Source: Halictus rubicundus
Lineage: Eukaryota > Arthropoda > Insecta > Hymenoptera > Halictidae
Reading direction: 5' to 3'
Assembly (NCBI RefSeq): GCF_050948215.1
Contig: NC_135164.1
Location: forward strand, 2,547,116 to 2,611,115
DNA: 64,000 nt
The notes under the pieces were generated by a model. The model ran no database searches. It saw only the letters and a program-made list of their open reading frames with translations, and was not told where the DNA came from. Position numbers and translations under genes: made by a program. Of the stretch, positions 35,501 through 49,000 are shown piece after piece (the stretch's first letter is position 1; each line of letters starts with the position of its first letter).

Positions 35501-38500
35501 TTAGGCGAATCCCGCTCACGACTCCCATAAATCATCCGAGTAACCTTCACCTCGCTGCCGAAGAACTTCCGATATAATTGCGGTGTTACATATCGTGAAG
35601 TCGGAACTTCGAATTAAGGGCAGAGTACATCTTTCCATCAACTTCGGCCGCCATTTTATATCGAAACATAAACCGGGGCCAGTTCACCAACCATCGGGGT
35701 CATCCCTTCCCGGAAAGTTTCCTCCTCTCATCTTCCCACCAACAACTTTCTTTCCCGTCTTAGACTTGAACAAATATTAAAGAATGAGCCCCACAAACCA
35801 AAGTCAGTCGTACAGCAACCATACACCGGCCCCGTATAACCTTCCGCACTTCAAATTCTTTTTATTTTTATTTTTTCCCCAACAACCTCTTACTGTTTTA
35901 AGACAGTTCCTTGATCGATACTAATTTCACACAATTTTTTAGCTAACATTGAAAATAGCTAAATACATTTAATTATGAGTGTAATGAATTTTTTCTATTC
36001 CTACGCGATAAAATAAGTGGAAACGTTGCGTCGCGGAAGTTTTAATAAACAGGGCGTCCTTAACGAATCTCTGTTTTCCTATTTTTAAAACTCGGATGCG
36101 AAGGAGCATCGCGTCGCAAGAACGATCAAATTATTACGAAAATAAACGGTGATTTGATTATCAATCGTCGGGGCTCTGCCTAACGAGAAGAGGGAGGACT
36201 AGTTAAAGCAAACGTTAAGAATTTAAATAAGAAAATAAGGTCGAAAGTAAGCAGCGGTTCGGTCGAATCATTATGTTGATCGAATTGTGCTGTAACAGTA
36301 TGGGTGGTACAGCTCCCGCAGTACTTTATTCTGCTTCCGTAAGACAAATATCTTGTCGCTGAAGTCTGCCTGCCGTTCCCGTGCCGTTACAGCTCGTTAT
36401 TTTCCGGTGGAGCGCGATAGACGGAATATTATCAGGACGGGGCAGAAATAAAAAAATCCTGCTCTCGTGAATGGCGCATCCATTCCGCCGGAGTTACTTT
36501 TATTCCTCTTAACGAACTAACGACATCGAATGCCGGGACGGGATTGAAAGTATTGTTAAAAGTTGTCGAAACGAGAGCGCTTGACGCACTTGCGGAATAA
36601 TTAAAGGAGCCGGGGAACTTGGGAGCCGGAAATCCGGTCCCGACTTCGACCAACAACCTAAGAAGTTAAACATTTCACTTAATTACGCTGTTGTCCGACA
36701 GAATCGAAATGTGAGGATCGCCTTGAGAACGCTACATGCCAACATGGCCCTTACCTGTCCGAAACTTTCGAACTAGCGATCTCCTAGCATTGAAACTTGG
36801 ATTTTCGGCACTTTCTCGACAAAGTCTACAGGATTGTATTAAAAAAAGTTAAAAATTTCTGGTTTCCTTAGGGAAAGTTTTAACCTGAAAATGAGTTCGG
36901 CTTGTACCGTTTCTTTTTCGATCCACTGTAAATCTCACAGCTAGACTAATCAGCCTAGCTTTGATCTCAGAGCTATGAAAATTGTTCACTTTTGCAACAG
37001 AATGCAGCAGAATGTTCACTTAACGTATGCCGCGGGATAAGCAACGACGTGACAGAAATTCAATCGGCACAGAAGTTTCCTGCATGTTTTAATAATTCCG
37101 ACCGCGGACCTCCTGATTTATCGATGAAATTCGACATTTTCTTCTCCGTTTTTTTTTCTTTCTTGAAAAATTCCGAACTTCCCCATCGAGATACATTCCC
37201 GTGAACAATTTATGTGGCCGGAATTCGCAGGAGTTCGCAGGTGAGATCCTTGCACTCGGCAAGATCAGGCGGTGTACGCGGAAACGAAACTTCCAGGAGA
37301 ATACGTATGTATGTATATTGATTTATGATTTATGCGACCGCATCAACGTGAATTCCGCGCTCGCTTCTCGAAATTTACTGTACGTTTGCAAGGAGCATCG
37401 TAAAATTTTCAACATTTTCTTCATAACTATTAAATAACAAATTTTTGCAATGTTAAAACATCCACGGTAACTGTTTGTAAACTTCTTTTTTTTATCGTGT
37501 TTTCGGTGTACTATCATTTTTTTGTGTGTAGACAAACGCGTTTTTCAATAAGGCAGATGTCATGTCTGACTACAGGCTGTCAATTCTACTGGTCAGCAGT
37601 GATATACTGCGTTCAATACGAATATAGTGTACGACGATACTGTGACATTCGTATCAAAGATAAAAAAAAAAGTTCGCTACGGGAAGACGAGCGGATTCAT
37701 TAACATTTACACGAGTACAGATCGATACCGAGTAGACGATGATTTAATCCAATTATGTTCCTCTATTTGATCGTGTGTAAAAAGTTCTCGGGACAGAAAT
37801 ATCCTGCCCGTAATTATAAAAGCTCAACATTCTTTTAGAAAGGATTGCAAGCCGCATGGAGGTGAACATACATAAAAAATTTTGTCGAAAAATGAGTTCA
37901 CGTGGTCTCGTATTAGCAGGAAGTAGAACTGGTCAGTCATGGACCAGACTCCCACGTAATATTAAACTAAACCCACGACCGGAACAAAAGTGATATTTGA
38001 ATACACGATTTTACAATTTTTATACTACTTCATTACCGTGTGTGCAAATGCAATGTAAATCGAAATTGTTGGTGCGCAACAAACGGAAGCGAGTCGGACT
38101 TTAACGAACGTTTCGGAAAATTGATGGAAAGTTTTCGCTGTCGGGGCACAAAGTTTTCCGATGAAATTTTGAAGGACTATTGTTACTGCACAATCCGAAA
38201 TGAAGCTCATCGGCGCATAAAGGGCGCTTTGGCTCGGTAAATGGAGGAGAGTGCTGACACGAAAACAATTACAGGGGCGCTTTGGAAAAAAAAAACCATT
38301 TATCACGCGAACACCTCGTAGACCTTTATCTACGGTAATCAATCAATGTTCTATTTAATAGAAAACCGTGGGTGCTTAATTCGCGTGGTCCTCCGTTTGA
38401 TATTGTGCCTCCGCGAAACGGGGTTAGAGAGAAAACTTCGAAGTGATCGAAGAGCTCGTTGAAACTAGAGGCATTAAACATCGGCTGATCTCAAAGGGGC

Positions 38501-41500
38501 TCTATAGGTAATTAAAACCGCGTCAATATAAATGATATAGCGATCGTGATATATCATAAAACGCGATCCACTACCGTTATCTCTCGCTATTAAACGTGTG
38601 TGACAATCATTTTTAATGCCCTTATACACTTCATCTCAGTTTATAATGTGCTATAAACAGCTTCCCTTCGCGTAATTCCGAAATTTATAGCGGGGAGAGC
38701 CACAAATACGTTAAATTAAATGTATCGCCTGCGATATACGACGAATAATTTTTTCCACGTTACGAATATTCTTTCTGCAGAATATTTGTATTTTTTCGTA
38801 TTTTTCTTCGCAACAAGAAATGCAGAGGTACGTTCTGATAATGGGAAGAATTGTTTTCAAATTTGTTTTCGTCCTCGAAAATTGAGGTACTTCGGGGAAG
38901 CGAAGAGAAATGAAAATGCCAACGAAGCGAAGAGCAAATAAAACGATTAAGTTATTCATGCATTAGAGCGAAGTTTCAGCGTAAGTTGAGCCACCTAAAT
39001 ACTGTCTTCCACGGCGGGGTGAAGTTAGCAGCGTGTTCACGATATTTGAGACGTTAAACTCCCATCAAGGGAACAGAAAGCACGTAATGGTCAGTAAGTG
39101 ACTTTCGCAGAAATCGTTTCGAGCAATCTTTTTCTCTTCTCTTTCCTCGGTGTTTCCCAGTTGCTGTGCCCTTGCGCGAACGACGAAGCATAAAAGTTGT
39201 TTAACCAGCCGGCGAAAGCAGCGAAACACGATCAAAAAAATGTCCCGGGCGCAACGCGTGTAAATAATTTCCATCTTCGCACCAACCGGAAAACTCTTGT
39301 CTCTTCGCGTTGACTCCCAAACACTCGATTTATCTCGAACCTCGGAAATCCCTTCATCGATCCGGCGAAATCGTCGATTTTTATCCTCGGAAGTCGCAGT
39401 AACTTTCCAGCAATATTTCTGATATTTTTCTCGTGACTTTATAAAACCGATCCAAGTGTCTTCTCTTTGCATTCTCGACGTTGCATCGACGACGTTATTA
39501 TTATTAGCCTTGTCAGCAGATTTTATGCGTTTACAGCAGAACTAGGTGAAATTTAAAATTCTAGGAAGATTAATAACTGCGGATTTTGTGCGTATATGAT
39601 TGAGAACTGAGTAGGTGCAACTTAAAACAATTAAAAACTAAAGATTTACTTAACTTGTATCGTTCTCACGCGTGATTTCATTTTTCAATCTGGCGTGCGC
39701 AATTCTCAGCTCGTGACCGTCCATTTCCGTTTCCCGGGCCCTTGAATGGCTTTTGTCAATGCCAGCCGTAGTAAACCCTGAAAACTGATTGAAATTCGCG
39801 GGGGTGTCGAACGAAATCAAATAAAAGAAAAGTATCGCAGCTACGAGATCACTGGGAACGTTTATGGCGTATACGCGCGTGTATCGGCAGCCATTCCGAA
39901 GTCTTTGAATGATCTTGGAAGGGAACGATAGTCGAAACAATGGGGGCTTGAATCGCAACGAAAAGAGGTAGGACACAGGTAGAAAGTTGAAATTTTCCCG
40001 ATTCTGGAACTTCCTCGGTTCGGTATGTTGGTATCGAGCTGATCGAACTTTGAAGAGAAAAGAGCTCCATTTCGAGTAGACGTCCAAAGAAAAAGGGGGA
40101 ATTGCACGATACACCAGGGAACGTTCGAGTCTTGATTGAACCGCTCGATTTACTTTTGCGGTATATGAACGAGTAAATACATTTGCCACTTTGTGGAAGT
40201 TGCATTACGCATTAACGAGGAAAAGTCAATTACGCGCAAGCAATTTGGCAAATAAGTGGTTCAAATGTATCAAGTACATACATAGTGGTATACTTCCCTA
40301 AAGTAGAATATTTTACTGCAACGACCTTGAATGACCTCGAGTCGTAGGACACTGTACGAGTCCTAAAACGCTAATTTAAGAAACGGCGTTGACCTTCGCA
40401 CGTCCTCTACGCGACCACCTGCAAAAAAGAAAAACTCTCAGCATGGAATTATGATCGCAAGTTTCGTCTGACACACTTTTTTGTTACACAGCGAATCTAT
40501 ATGAGAAATAAAATTTTTGAAAATTCGAATCGAAAACCATAAAATTAGAATATCGGGGCAAGAACCGATATCGAATAACAAACACAGGCTGCTCTCCGGT
40601 GAAAAATTCAACGTTTAATTCCCTATTGAAATTGATCGCTCGGAGATCTCGTCTGATTAGTTCGCGTAATCGAGGTCGAACTGTGCGCTATTACCCACGG
40701 CGGTCCGAATTAGCCGAGCGAGTCGTACGTTACGATACAATCGGGGACGGTCGTTCTTTCCGCGAAAATTTCCGGCACGAAGGGTTCGCAGAGCGCGATG
40801 CAACGATATCGGTTCCCGTGCGACTTCGCGGGGACAACATTTATGTTATTTGGTCGATCGGTAGGGCAAGTGTTCCGCCGTTATGCGAGGATCCATAGAA
40901 ATCCCCGTGTCGTTCCATTTTATCCGCGGCACGCTGCGGACATCGTTACGTTCGATTTGCTTGCTCAGAGGACCGCGTTCCGTGCTCGATAGAACCGATC
41001 CTCTTCTGGTATCGCGGAATGCGCGTCAGCATCTCTTTGATTTTCTGGATAATCACGCCCGCAACGAACGTTTCCGGTATCACCGACATTCGAAGCCGAT
41101 TGTCCCGCCGCGATAGTCGAGTCTCGTACCACCGACGATTATATACTTTTATTCATAGAACGATCGTGCCTGCGGAAAAATTCCAGATTCCAGCCACGCG
41201 TTAATCTATTATTCACAGGGTACACAGAATAGATAATTATCCTGAAGCTATCGGTGTCCGTGGAAACTCCGATTTAACTGATACTGACAGTCTCGTGGAA
41301 GACTATACCCCGTTCGCGAAATCAATACCTATTGTACGCTACTGCTTTAGAATTATTTCCGGCGAAGTTTGTTGTACCAGGATTATTATTAACCCTTCAG
41401 GATTCTCCATCATCCTCATCCTCCAACCTTCTCTTCGCCCTTCCTGCCCGGTCGAGTCACCTATTTGACTGGACTAGGAACGGCGGAGTTACGTGTCCGG

Positions 41501-42138
41501 TGACACATACTAGGGTTCCAAAGGTCTTTGGAAAAGGGCCATATAAGGAGCCTTCTCATCAAAGGACGATCACTTCCGAGTTAACACTTCTATTGCACGG
41601 ACCCATAATTTCTGTAAGCGGGAGTTTCTTGTAAACAATCTGTTGGCGTGTGTGTGGCCTACTCAATAAAAACTTCAGGTTATCAAGAAGACAAGGACTA
41701 TTTCCCGAGAGAATCCCATCCTTCTTTCTTCACGGCATGCCGTGTGTCGTCCAATGGAAAAAAGTCCGAAAATCGAAGTGTAAAATCTGCAAATTTATGT
41801 ATCCTAAAATGTTCGTAACAAAACGTAGTTTCTAAAACTGCCTTAAATTTTAACTGAATAAATCAATTTGTTATTAAAATTGAGGCTGAAACTTCACTGT
41901 CAAATTCCGCGCATTTTTGAAAACATGCGTCCCTCGCAAGCTATTTGGTTTTTTAATTTGATTTTTACAGGGTGTGTTTAGCATTATTAGACCTTCAATC
42001 TCCCAAAAAGTTTTTTTTAATTATCGCAGTTTGTCCTAATTTTTTATGTTTAACGTTTATCAACTTTGATTAGAGTTTTAAAAAAAGTACATCAAAGTAC
42101 ACCCGTGAATTTTTTTACAGTAATTGGTGGCACATTAA
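32510..42138. other. Long unannotated stretch
   Basis: About 9.6 kb with no recognised gene, RNA or transposon. Open frames up to 179 codons exist, but the longest (39650-40189 and 34191-34628 on the minus strand) open on GTG or TTG and carry no motif. The high CpG content makes chance open frames common here. A solitary CAGGGTGTGTTTAGC sequence at about 41970 resembles a mariner-type end without partner. Confidence 0.45.
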
Positions 42139-42552
42139 ACTTTAATTTCGCATTGGTTTAAATCTGCTCACATTTGCTCAAGCGGAGAAAATATAAATAT
42201 TATTAAATTCCAAGAAATAATTCAAGAAGCTGGAGAATTATATTTAAAACATTATAATTGGTATGTGATGCCGGTAACTACGCATAAATTACTTTTCCAT
42301 GCAGTTGAAATTATTAAAAATACAATTGTTCCTATTGGCAAATTATCCGAAGAAGCTCTAGAGGCTCAACATAAAAATATAAAATATTTTCGGGAACATA
42401 ATACCCGCAAGACATCAAGAGAAAATTCAAATAAAGACCTATTAAATCGTCTTCTACTGGAGTCGGATCCAATTATTGCCCATTATAAAAAAAAACATAC
42501 GAAAAAAGAAAAAAAGGATTTTGCAGATATAAGAGACTATTTATTATTATAA
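42139..42552 (+). pseudogene. C-terminal remnant of a transposase-like protein
   Basis: The frame is open from 42139 and reads with coding character through HYNWYVMPVTTHKLLFHA, EEALEAQHKNIKYFREHNTR and KTSRENSNKDLLNRLLLESD to a stop at 42550-42552. The MPxTxHKLLxHxxEI, EEAxEAxxK and RKTSR pattern is one I associate with the end of a transposase-like protein in insect genomes, but I cannot name the family. A serine/aspartate-rich tail (SDSNSNTCSDDSEAEVV) follows in another frame up to about 42620, so a frameshift probably separates it. No upstream catalytic region is found; the remnant is truncated at its 5' side. Not expected to be functional. Confidence 0.5.
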
Positions 42553-43287
42553 ATGAAACATCCTACTTATCAGATTCCAACTCAAACACTTGTTCTGATG
42601 ATAGTGAAGCTGAAGTAGTATAGTACGTCCACATATTATTTAATAACATATTATCTATGTTAATTTATTAATTAATTAATTTATTCATTTTATTTATTTC
42701 TAGGTAAAATAAAGGAATTCTCTTAAGGATTCCTAAGTTTTAATTCCTCCTTGTGAAGATTTGAATAAGTAATGTATACAGTATTGTACTTTTTTTTTTA
42801 ATTTTCGTTAAAATTGTAAACTACGTTTTATGCAGTAAAAAAACATAGGAATTTATTAAAACATAAAAGTTATCGCAATTAAAAAAAAAATTTTTTTTTA
42901 ATAATTAAAAAAAAAATTTTTTATATACTGTTACGTATGGAGACGTTTCTCCACGTTCATTTCGATTAGAAGTTCTAATCTCTTTTTCTGAGAACGAAAA
43001 GCGTTCAACAGGCCCCTTGTTTAATAATTGTACTCCGGCTGGACGCAGCTGGCACGAAGCATGATTCAGTAACAGCACCGTACGATTTCCTAATATGGAA
43101 ATCTTCAAAACATCCCCTTCTGGAATGTTTTGTCAAGATAGTCTTTGATAGGAAATATCCTGGCTAACCCTTCGTTTTACCCCTATAAAAAAAAGATCCA
43201 GCTGCAAACCTTAAATTCACTTGAAACGACAAATACGAGTACGCGACCGTAAAATAAAACAGATACATTCCCCTCTCATTTTTAGGG

Positions 43288-43295
43288 TATATAAA
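43288..43295 (+). promoter_or_regulatory. TATA box of the solo LTR
   Basis: TATATAAA inside GGGTATATAAACCC, about 360 bp into the LTR. A cluster of TCAGT-like initiator candidates lies about 40-70 bp downstream. Confidence 0.5.
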
Positions 43296-43789
43296 CCCAT
43301 GCATTTTCATCCTCTTCGGTTAGTCGAGAAGCGGTTCAGTCAAGATTCAGACGCGGTTCAGTACTCGTGCAGTCACGTCGTGTCAAGTCTAGTGAGATCG
43401 GGTTAAAGTCCCTTTCGAATCAATTCGTAACCTTATAGATTCCGTCAGTTCGGTATATATTCTATTTGGCATTCAACAATCGCTATCTAACCCCGCATTG
43501 CCAGTGCGTCAACACCGTGCATCATTAGGTAACAATTTCTCTAATTGTACACTTACTACATCCACTCGCGACACAAACAATCACACTTATAACTATTCCA
43601 AATCAGAATATATTTGTCTTGTTTGTTAACTCGCGTAATCTACAACCTTTAATTATTGCCTGATATCCTAATCTAATAACTGAACGTTCCCACATGATAC
43701 AATCTTACCGCTCGGATTGTATCCATTAAATTATATATAAGTTACGAGGCTTACTAATCTTAGATTCAATTCAACGAAGATTTCTCCAA

Positions 43790-44150
43790 CCTAGTGGCTC
43801 CCCGGTTTCGCATTGGGTGCGTCCACGAAAATTATACCATCCTAGCGGAACCCTGATTTCGCATTGGGTTCTTCCGTATCCTAGCAGCTCCCTGGTCTCG
43901 CATCAGGTGCGTCTGTGAGTTATCCACCTTCCTTTAAATCGGGTTCGCCGCGTGTCTCTCCTAGTGACTCCCCGATTCCGCATTGGGTGCGTTCACGAAG
44001 TTTCATCCTCCTAGTAGCTCCTCGGTTTCGCATCGGGTGCGTCTGCGTTTGACTCCAACCTCCCAGAGGTTCCCTGGTTTCGCATCAGGTGCGTCCTCGA
44101 CGTCAACTATCCTAGCGGCTCCCCGATCTCGCATTGGGTGCGTCCGCGTA
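43790..44150 (+). repeat. Minisatellite within the LTR, seven units
   Basis: Units of CCTAGYGGCTCCCCGG-type sequence followed by TTTCGCATYGGGTGCGTC start at about 43790, 43841, 43880, 43960, 44010, 44062 and 44111. Most spacings are near 50 bp, with one short (39) and one long (80). The core is strongly conserved while the linkers differ. Confidence 0.9.
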
Positions 44151-44462
44151 CTTAACTAACAAATTGAAACCATATTCCTGGGGTAACAACCCCTCGCCGG
44201 CCTCTCGCGTTGCTCGCAGCTCTGGCTCGTAACATATACCAATCGATTCGCCTTTGCATTTTATTTCAAAAAGTATTAAGGTACTTTACTCGAAAATTTC
44301 ATAATTTAAGAGTTATGACTTTTTTCCCGAATTCCCATATACTCGACACACTGTGCGGCATAACAGTACAACCAACGTTGTATGATAATTTGAGAGTCAG
44401 AAGGGAATGGGAAGGGAGCGTTTCGTCCTGGGCCCGCCAGAGAACTCGTCGGTAAGGTTATA

Positions 44463-46014
44463 CAGGGTGTCCCGAATTTAAATGGCAAAACTTCAGGAGC
44501 GCGTAGGGGACCGAAAAACTAAGACAAAAAGTCTTTCAGAGATTTGCTCGTTTTTGCTTCGTTTTGGTGAAAATCGCAAAAAAGAAACGAAACAAGTTTT
44601 CATTTTTGTACTTATTTATTTACATTTTATTTGCGTTATCATCTATTTAATGTAGACATTGTTCAAAATGTTGCCCTCTTGCAGCAACGCAAGCATTGCA
44701 TCTAGCACTGACTTGATAAATTGCAGCTAAACATTGTTCTGGTGATATTTGGTGCACTGCACCTACGATTCGGCCTCTTTATTGCTCTCTTGAATTGATT
44801 GGCACCGAATAAACTTCCTGCTTCAAGGTTCCCCATACGAAGAAACCCATGGGTGTCATAACAGGTGATCGGGATGGCCAAGGTACTATTCCTCCACGCC
44901 CAATCCATCGTTGTGGATAATTTATGTTCAGCCAAGCTCGAGCAGCTCTGCTATAATGAGCTGGACATCCATCGATGGACATCAATCCGCCGCTGCAAGG
45001 GAATATCCTCTAAATAATTAGAAAAGTTGTCCTCCAAAAAATGCGTAAATGTGATCCCATTCGATCTTTCGGGTAAAAAATACGGTCCCACCAGTAATCC
45101 GTTCCAAATTCCATGCCAAACGTTTATAGCAAATTCATGCTGAAACCTGTTTTCTCTAATAGCTTTGGGATTTTCGTGAGCCCACACATGATCATTTCTT
45201 TGGTTAACAATTCCCCTCCTCTTGTAAAGGTAGCTTCATCGGTCCATATTATTTGTAATGGAAATAAATTGTCATTGCGAATTGTTTCAAGAAACCAATT
45301 GCTAAAATTCATTCTCTTGACATAATCTTGAGGCAATAAATTCTGCACTTTTTGAAGATGGTACGGGTAGCGATTATCATCTTTCAAGAGCATGCAGCTG
45401 ATGCTCTTCGGACGCTAGTCTCAGGATTGTTATCAAAGTGGCTTTGGATACAATTTCTTCTCCGACAATCTGCTCTTAACGCTGCCTGGAATTGGTCGCC
45501 TTCATTACGAAGTAAAAATGACCCAGTCTCTCGTAGTCTATTAAAAGTCAACGAAAAGACTCGTCGATTAGGCACTCTTCTACTTGGAAATCGGCGCGCA
45601 TACTCTCGCACCGCTTCTAAAGCGTCACCGTTGCAGAAACCGTACACGAAAACTATATCAGCGTATTCAACATTAGAATATGCACACGGCATTGTAGCTG
45701 AAGCTGTTCACTCGAAAATATCTGAGTAACTGACTAAAGACTGATTAAGGAATCATAGAAGAAAGCAAGAATGTAAAGGATAACATCAAGTGTTTACATA
45801 TCTCACTGTCACAACTCACACAACAGTGTCAAAACAATCACAAATACAAGTGTATACAACAACTGAAGAGAGCAACTGACAACGAGATATTGAATTTTTC
45901 CGATTTTCTCCAAAAAGAAGCAAAAACGAGCAAATCTCTAAAAGACTTTTTGTCTTAGTTTTCTGGTCACCTACACGCTCCTGAAGTTTGGCCATTTAAA
46001 TTCGGGACACCCTG
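44463..46014 (-). mobile_element. DD41D (rosa-type) mariner-like element, inactive
   Basis: 1552 bp flanked by TA (44461-44462 and 46015-46016). Inverted ends begin CAGGGTGTCCCGAATTTAAA and stay similar for about 115 bp, through TTGCTCGTTTTTGCTTC. The transposase on the minus strand is broken. Confidence 0.92.
44655..45692 (-). pseudogene. DD41D transposase pseudogene
   Basis: Starts at ATG 45692 with an N-terminal region typical of insect DD41D proteins (VEYADIVFVYGFCNGDALEA and a FPSRRVPNRR stretch). A small deletion with frameshift lies near 45390, between the SVRRASAA region and LKDDNRYPYHL. More shifts follow near 45125-45185 and 44950-44985. The first catalytic D is present (WTDEATF) and the second too (DGCPAHYS). 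The third catalytic position, TPLD in the related element at 54638, reads TPMG here, so it is lost. Counting across the readable part gives 41 residues between positions two and three. The 3' end near 44655 is approximate because frames change. Confidence 0.88.
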
Positions 46015-46016
46015 TA

Positions 46017-49000
46017 TAGCGGGCCCTGGCGGGAAATGTGCCTGATGAGGGGAGGGAGCGCGAATCGAGGGGAAAAAGTTACCCCCTCTCTGCCGGGCCC
46101 GGGAGTATGCACGACAGAGGCGAAACGCGTCACGTGGCGAGTAGCGCGGTAGTGGGGGAACAAGTCTTGATCTGGCGACACTGGTATTTAAAAAATGTAT
46201 TAGTATTTGAAACGGTTTATTTCGGAGAGCACCCGCAATTTTTCGATTAAAAATTTTCATCAATTATAAAGTTACGGCTGACCTTCCGAAGGTTGTAAAA
46301 AGAGAGAGGATTCCTGTCGGAAAAGCGACGTTCTTTTTGTATGTGTACGGACACTGCCGGTCGGCTGCTCTGACAATAACGTTTTCAATTGAATTCTGGA
46401 AAAAGTCAGCCTGCACCGAAATAATTACACGCGAAAAACGAAAATTCAACCATCTACAATTAAATATCGTAACGAATACAATGGTGACGGAACATAATTA
46501 ACCGCCCCCAGTGAAAGGGTTCGCTCTTCTGGAAGACATTAATTAAGTTATACAATTGTAACCGTTTCATGAATGAGCCTGACGGATGTGAAACGCGTAA
46601 AATTCATATTTCACTACATACGACGACAGTAGTTTATAACCCGATTCTATTCAGTCTATTTTTAAATGTAAATTTAATAATATTGTACAATACCTAATCA
46701 AATCGAATCTCTGAACTTGTATAGTGCAGCAGATGTTCATTGTACTGTTCGGTGGACAGCGTGTCGAATTAAATTAAAATTTAAATGGCAAATGTTTATT
46801 CCCTGTGTCTTGCGCCCGGCCATTAGTCGAACAACGTCGATTACACAGAACAGTATTGTGCAGTTCCAGAACCGAAATTCACTTAATGGGTCCGCGTTGC
46901 TGTAAGTATGAAAATGATATTAAAGCCGACGTGCCATATCCCGAATGCCGGTGATGCTAATTAGCGATACACTGACTCCGTTAGGGAAGTCTTGTTTGGA
47001 CTTTAGCGGTACAAGGTAACGCGGCTCCGTGGTACTTTCGAAACTGATTTAGCAACTGCGGTTTAATAACCGTTGTACGGCTTAGCTTAACGAAGTGCTC
47101 GCAATTAATTACGCGTTCGTGCGCGAATATAACAAATTGCGTTACATTTGTAGAGATTCCGGCAACAGATTCGGGAAGACAATACGGGACGATAACCTTC
47201 GGCTATACAGGGTGTTCTATTAATTTTATTCGATTTACTACTATTATTTAATTCATTTAAACTATGGGAATTAATGTCGTAAAATTACAGTAGTTAGGAT
47301 AAATGGAAAAAAATGAACCGAATATTCGTTGTTCGAGGAATCGGTATCAATGATGCTTCGGGTGACCGCGCATGCGCACAGGTATGCGTATCGGCAAGCT
47401 GGGAACAGGGGATTCCGCAACGAAACGTAACGCGTCGCATCGCGGTGTTTGAGAAACCGCGACTCCTGCTGGCAACTTTGTCTTCGTTCCCTTACCTGCG
47501 CACAGATTTACGAGGCCGCGTTACGTTCGCAGGAAGAAGAACGGATGAATTATGGCGCACCTGGCCCGACCCAACGGTTCCGCCGGTATTATTTGTGGCA
47601 GCCGGGGAAATTATCGAGTTACGTGTTTAATTGCGCGAGGATTTTATCGTTAGACAGAGACACCGTTCCCGTTTTAATCCGATTGTTTACTTATCATTAT
47701 CCACCGTGTCCCGTACACCAACTTTACCTTACGTTGCTTCTTCTATCAAAGCGAAGCCATAACAAAACTGTGCTTGCACAGATGAATGTTCAATTAAAAT
47801 TACCACCAAAGGGAGTACCGTGTATACGGCTACGGATATTTCAATGAAAATATGTCGATCTAAGGAAACGTCTGTTCCATTCGTGAAATCCGACTAGCGA
47901 TGCGGTAATAAATCGTGGGATTTTACAATACCTCGACGAGAAATCGATATATCCCATAAGCGCCTTGTCTCAGCCGGGAAAAGATATATCGTCGAACGAT
48001 TGCCAAAACTATCCGGATTTTCCATTTAAAAGGCGGCATTTCCGCGCCACTGTCAACGCCGCTCATGGTATTTGGAATGCTCTTCAAGTTACGGATATAT
48101 CAAACGTTGTATCTCGCAAATTACGTGCACGCGAAACAGGCGTCACCGTTCGAATCATTTCGTTGCGATTCTCTTTGCTACTAATAACGTGTTTATTATG
48201 CGTGACAAATATACTGCATAACAATTACCGTGTGCTGCTAAATTTAATATTCTTGTGAAAACTTTCGTGTCAAAAAATTCACTTCTAATTCACTTCTAAT
48301 TCAATTAATCAAAAATTGGGGTACACGGCTAATTATTTTTTAACGATCGCTCGAAAACTGTAGTTCCATTTATGTTTCGGGCGATCCAGAGAACAGTTAC
48401 TAGTTGAAAGTATTTTTGGCTAGCAGCATGCGCAGGTTAGGGCCATGCCAAATACGCGTCACGTATATCGAGACGTAAGCTCCTTTAACAATAAGTTTTG
48501 GAAACTCCGGCGGAGGCTAAAAGGAGTCTAAAGTTTTTAAACTAATCTAACGGGCTACCGTAAAGTTGTTAATACAGATTCCGCGAGGAACCATCCGGAA
48601 CACGCGAGTTCGAAAGGCATTAAATGAATTTTTTCATTAGTCCTAGAAACCCTTACAGATAATGGTCTCTAATTGAATAAATAATTTTTCAAATTATTAC
48701 AATGTGTATTGGTTTCGTGCTAACTTCGTTTAATTACTTTGCCAACGCGCTCCTTCTTCTAGTAACGCCATGGACATACGAAATCTCATTTCATGAAAGT
48801 AAAATCATGTTCTCACGCGTCTCGAAGACTGTACTTTCCCTCGAGCGCTTACCTCGTCCTTCCTTGGCGAAGGACAAGCTGCCTTGAAATGCATATTTTA
48901 AGACGGTTCCTGAATTTCGGAGCACTAAAATTTGTCCTTCGCCCTCCGCGCAGATTGGCCAGCTTTTCAAAAAGTCTTCTCTCAAACTTTTACGATCGTG

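Larger units (their letters stand above)
42929..44234 (+). mobile_element. Solo LTR of a retrotransposon
   Basis: 1306 bp with perfect terminal inverted repeats TGTTACG and CGTAACA, flanked by the 5-bp direct repeat TATAC (42924-42928 and 44235-44239). TG...CA ends and a 5-bp duplication fit Ty3/gypsy or BEL/Pao LTRs. A promoter-like TATATAAA lies at 43288-43295, followed by pyrimidine-rich and CAGT-containing sequence where transcription could start, which suggests plus orientation. There is no internal coding part, so this is the product of LTR-LTR recombination. A minisatellite fills its 3' part. Confidence 0.9.

Noticed and set aside
39650..40189. 179-codon open frame on the minus strand
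   Set aside because: Opens on GTG; no ATG until about residue 155, no motif, and other frames are open too because the sequence is CpG-rich.
47208..47225. CAGGGTGTTC after TA as a full mariner-type element
   Set aside because: No inverted partner end found in the following sequence; at most a solitary end.
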